From: Psychrilyobacter sp. | GTDB taxonomy: Bacteria > Fusobacteriota > Fusobacteriia > Fusobacteriales > Fusobacteriaceae | Length of the DNA: 7,464 bases | NCBI GenBank assembly: GCA_030621995.1 | Contig: JAUXGP010000077.1 | Location: 1 to 7,464 of the forward strand | Direction of reading: 5' to 3' | Shown here: positions 5,806 through 7,464 of the stretch, piece by piece | Numbering within the stretch: the stretch's first letter is position 1 | Layout of the letters: each line of letters starts with the position of its first letter | Program-made: the position numbers and the translations under genes | Notes under the pieces: model-generated | Seen by the model: only the letters and a program-made list of their open reading frames with translations | What the model was told of the DNA's origin: nothing | Databases searched by the model: none

Positions 5806-6495
5806 TTAACATTCTTTTAGTTTCTTCCCCATGAGCCTTATGGTACTAACAGCCAATATCTTGGTGGGATCCAAAAATTCTCCCTCTATCTTCAGTTTTT
5901 CAAAGGCTACAGGGAGTTCTGTACATCCCAAGATGATCTTATCTATCCCTAGATCAGAAAAATAATTCAATACCTGGTCTATAGGAACTTGATCTATATT
6001 ATCTTTTCCTTCTTTTACCCTGTAGATAAGATCAGTTACAATCTCTTGGAGATCTATAGGAGGCACTTCAACCTCTATCCCGTATTTATTGAATATATCC
6101 TCGTAGATATGACCCTTATAGGTTCCCTTGGTTGCCAAAAGCCCTACTTTTTCTACGCCGTCCAATTCCTTGGCTACCTCATCTATCATATTTATAAAGG
6201 GTATCTTTACCGCCCCACTGACTTTTTCATAAAAATAATGAGCAGTATTGCACGGCATAACTATAAAGCTGGCTCCCATAGCTTCTAATTTTAAGGCTGA
6301 ATCTATCAGATGTTTTTCAGGATTTTCTCCCTGTCCTAAGATATACGCTGTTCTATCGGGAATCTCTGTATAATTGTCCGCTAAAGTGTGGACATGATCA
6401 CTATCTTTCTTTGCATCTGTATATTTTATTATTTTATTTAATAGATCAATTGTGGCAAGGGGTCCCATCCCGCCTAAAACGCCTGCTATTTTCAT
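5806..6495 (-). CDS. Aspartate/glutamate racemase family protein (RacX/YgeA-like)
   Basis: Cofactor-independent racemase of the Asp/Glu racemase superfamily, 229 residues. It begins MKIAGVLGGMGPLAT, the family's N-terminal glycine motif. The two catalytic cysteines are both present: Cys82 in MPCNTAH and Cys191 in LGCTELP. This pair interconverts L- and D-amino acids by a two-base mechanism in the family. Substrate cannot be read from sequence; aspartate, glutamate or a broader set as in YgeA are all possible. I chose ATG 6495 because GAGGAG (6509-6504) lies 8 nt upstream; the frame stays open to an earlier ATG at 6516, but that would place the ribosome site inside the coding region. It diverges from a LysR-type regulator gene and ends at the shared terminator. 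D-amino acids could feed peptidoglycan or be catabolised; that is inference. Confidence 0.9.
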   Translation of the reverse strand: MKIAGVLGGMGPLATIDLLNKIIKYTDAKKDSDHVHTLADNYTEIPDRTAYILGQGENPEKHLIDSALKLEAMGASFIVMPCNTAHYFYEKVSGAVKIPFINMIDEVAKELDGVEKVGLLATKGTYKGHIYEDIFNKYGIEVEVPPIDLQEIVTDLIYRVKEGKDNIDQVPIDQVLNYFSDLGIDKIILGCTELPVAFEKLKIEGEFLDPTKILAVSTIRLMGKKLKEC

Positions 6496-6536
6496 TATAT
6501 CAGCTCCTCTGTTCATTCAGTTAATTATTTGATATA

Positions 6537-6542
6537 ATTATA
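6537..6542 (-). promoter_or_regulatory. Probable -10 element of the racemase gene
   Basis: TATAAT on the minus strand (6542-6537), 41 nt before the racemase start. No good -35 box is seen upstream, where the direct repeat 6549-6562 lies instead. A weak -35 with an adjacent repeat fits a promoter that needs an activator, as LysR-type regulators often provide. Confidence 0.45.
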
Positions 6543-6548
6543 CTAAAA

Positions 6549-6585
6549 ATATACGAAAGATAAAAATATATGAAAGATATCGTAT
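6549..6585. promoter_or_regulatory. Direct repeat and inverted arms between racemase and lysR genes, candidate operator
   Basis: ATATACGAAAGATA (6549-6562) recurs as ATATATGAAAGATA (6566-6579), 13 of 14 bases identical with a 17-bp period. Within the same stretch ATACGA (6551-6556) is the reverse complement of TCGTAT (6580-6585). LysR-type proteins bind such repeated and inverted sites in divergent promoter regions. TATAAA (6594-6599) could be the -10 of the regulator gene. Assignment as operator is inferred from position. Confidence 0.45.
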
Positions 6586-6633
6586 TAATATGATATAAAT
6601 ATAAATAATAACTAGTAAAAAGGGAGAACTAAT

Positions 6634-7464
6634 ATGGATATCAGACAATTAAAATATTTTTTAGCCATTGCAGAGGAAAAAAATATAACTAAGGCAGCAA
6701 AAAAATTATATATATCTCAGCCCCCTCTCAGTCAGCAGTTAAAATTACTGGAGGAGGAATTGGGGGTAACTCTGCTGGAGAGAAGTACCCGTAAGATGAA
6801 ACTTACCGAAGCTGGGAAATTATTACGGCATCGTGCCAAGCAGATCATTGAACTTATGGAAACTTCTGTAAAGGAGATTAAAAATTTAAATTTAGGGGTT
6901 AAGGGAATTCTTTCCATTGGATTTGTTTCGTCTGCAGGATCCATCCTCCTGCCAGAACAAATTCATAATTTTTATAAGGAATATCCCGAGATTAATTTTC
7001 AAATGAAGGAGGGAAATACATATAGAATTTTAGATCTATTAAATAATGGGATGATTGAGATTGGAATAGTCAGAACACCATTTAATACTGAGAATTTCAA
7101 CCTTATATACCTTCCTAAGGAACCTATGGTTGCTGTAGTCAGGGAGGATCTGTTTTTCCCTGATGCTCCTAAATCAATATCTTTAAAAGATCTAAAGGAT
7201 AAGCCCCTGATTTTAGATAAGAGATTTGAAAATTTAATCACTTCCAGCTGCCATCAAGTTGGATTCCAGCCGAATATTATCTGTGAGGGGGAGGACAGTA
7301 AATCTATCCTTCTTTGGACATATACCGGGATGGGAATAGGAATAGTTCCCAAAAGTGCAGCTAAACTTATGCCTAATAAAAATCTGAAGTCGATCATAAT
7401 AGAGGAAAGTGAACTAGAAACTCAAACTGTTATTGCCTGGGTAAAAAATCGTCCTCTATCCCAA
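6634..7464 (+). CDS. LysR-family transcriptional regulator, C-terminus beyond window
   Basis: 277 residues are present and the frame runs off the right edge; full-length members have about 290-300, so little is missing. The N-terminus is a textbook LysR winged helix-turn-helix: MDIRQLKYFLAIAEEKNITK, then AAKKLYISQPPLSQQLKLLE (21-40), LGVTLLERSTRKMKLTEAG (43-61). A linker helix follows to about residue 85, then the periplasmic-binding-like effector domain with GILSIGFVSS (91-100), an IGIVRTPF strand (143-150) and the C-terminal TGMGIGIVPKSAAKL (231-245) seen in the family. AGGGAG (6621-6626) lies 7 nt before ATG 6634. The divergent position next to the racemase gene suggests that it senses a related amino acid or metabolite and controls that gene and itself. 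The effector is unknown. Confidence 0.94.
   Translation, partial: MDIRQLKYFLAIAEEKNITKAAKKLYISQPPLSQQLKLLEEELGVTLLERSTRKMKLTEAGKLLRHRAKQIIELMETSVKEIKNLNLGVKGILSIGFVSSAGSILLPEQIHNFYKEYPEINFQMKEGNTYRILDLLNNGMIEIGIVRTPFNTENFNLIYLPKEPMVAVVREDLFFPDAPKSISLKDLKDKPLILDKRFENLITSSCHQVGFQPNIICEGEDSKSILLWTYTGMGIGIVPKSAAKLMPNKNLKSIIIEESELETQTVIAWVKNRPLSQ

Noticed and set aside
6496..6516. Longer racemase gene with ATG at 6516
   Set aside because: The added residues would encode the ribosome site GAGGAG itself, and the family N-terminus MKIAGVLGGMGP starts at 6495.

Overview
The window is AT-rich and tightly packed, and carries no tRNA, rRNA, IS element or CRISPR array. The gene set combines HPr kinase/phosphorylase (common in Firmicutes and some other phyla) with exported LPP20/FlgT-like proteins typical of bacteria with an outer membrane. 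With the low GC and strong AGGAGG-type ribosome sites, this suggests a member of Fusobacteriota (Fusobacterium/Ilyobacter/Psychrilyobacter-like). That assignment is inference from composition and gene content, not from a marker gene.

Left block, minus strand (3789 down to 1): four genes read in one direction and probably form one transcription unit. They are mtnN (MTA/SAH nucleosidase), folC (folylpolyglutamate/dihydrofolate synthase), a small 83-residue single-pass membrane protein, and a large open frame that leaves the window at base 1. This last frame is the most unusual item. It is an uninterrupted fusion of two HPr kinase/phosphorylase (HprK) units. The first unit (residues 1-323) keeps the HprK architecture but has lost the P-loop lysine/serine and much of the signature loop. 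The second unit starts at Met324 as a normal HprK and is cut by the window edge just as its P-loop begins. A good internal ribosome site precedes Met324.

Middle block, plus strand (3935-5758): a lipoprotein of the LPP20 type is followed by a Sec-exported protein carrying the same kind of domain. A complex intergenic repeat with nested inverted repeats lies between them. The mtnN and lipoprotein genes diverge from a shared AT-rich promoter region at 3790-3934.

Right block: a 40-bp perfect palindrome (5765-5804) is a bidirectional terminator between the exported-protein gene and a convergent aspartate/glutamate-racemase-family gene (6495-5806). The racemase gene diverges from a LysR-type regulator (6634 to the right edge). 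Their shared intergenic region holds a 14-bp direct repeat and flanking inverted arms, the layout expected of a LysR operator, so the regulator probably controls the racemase.

Related copies of a CACGAAT/CACAGATT-type repeat with a T-rich flank occur in three intergenic gaps (about 1476-1501, 3007-3088 and 4601-4727).
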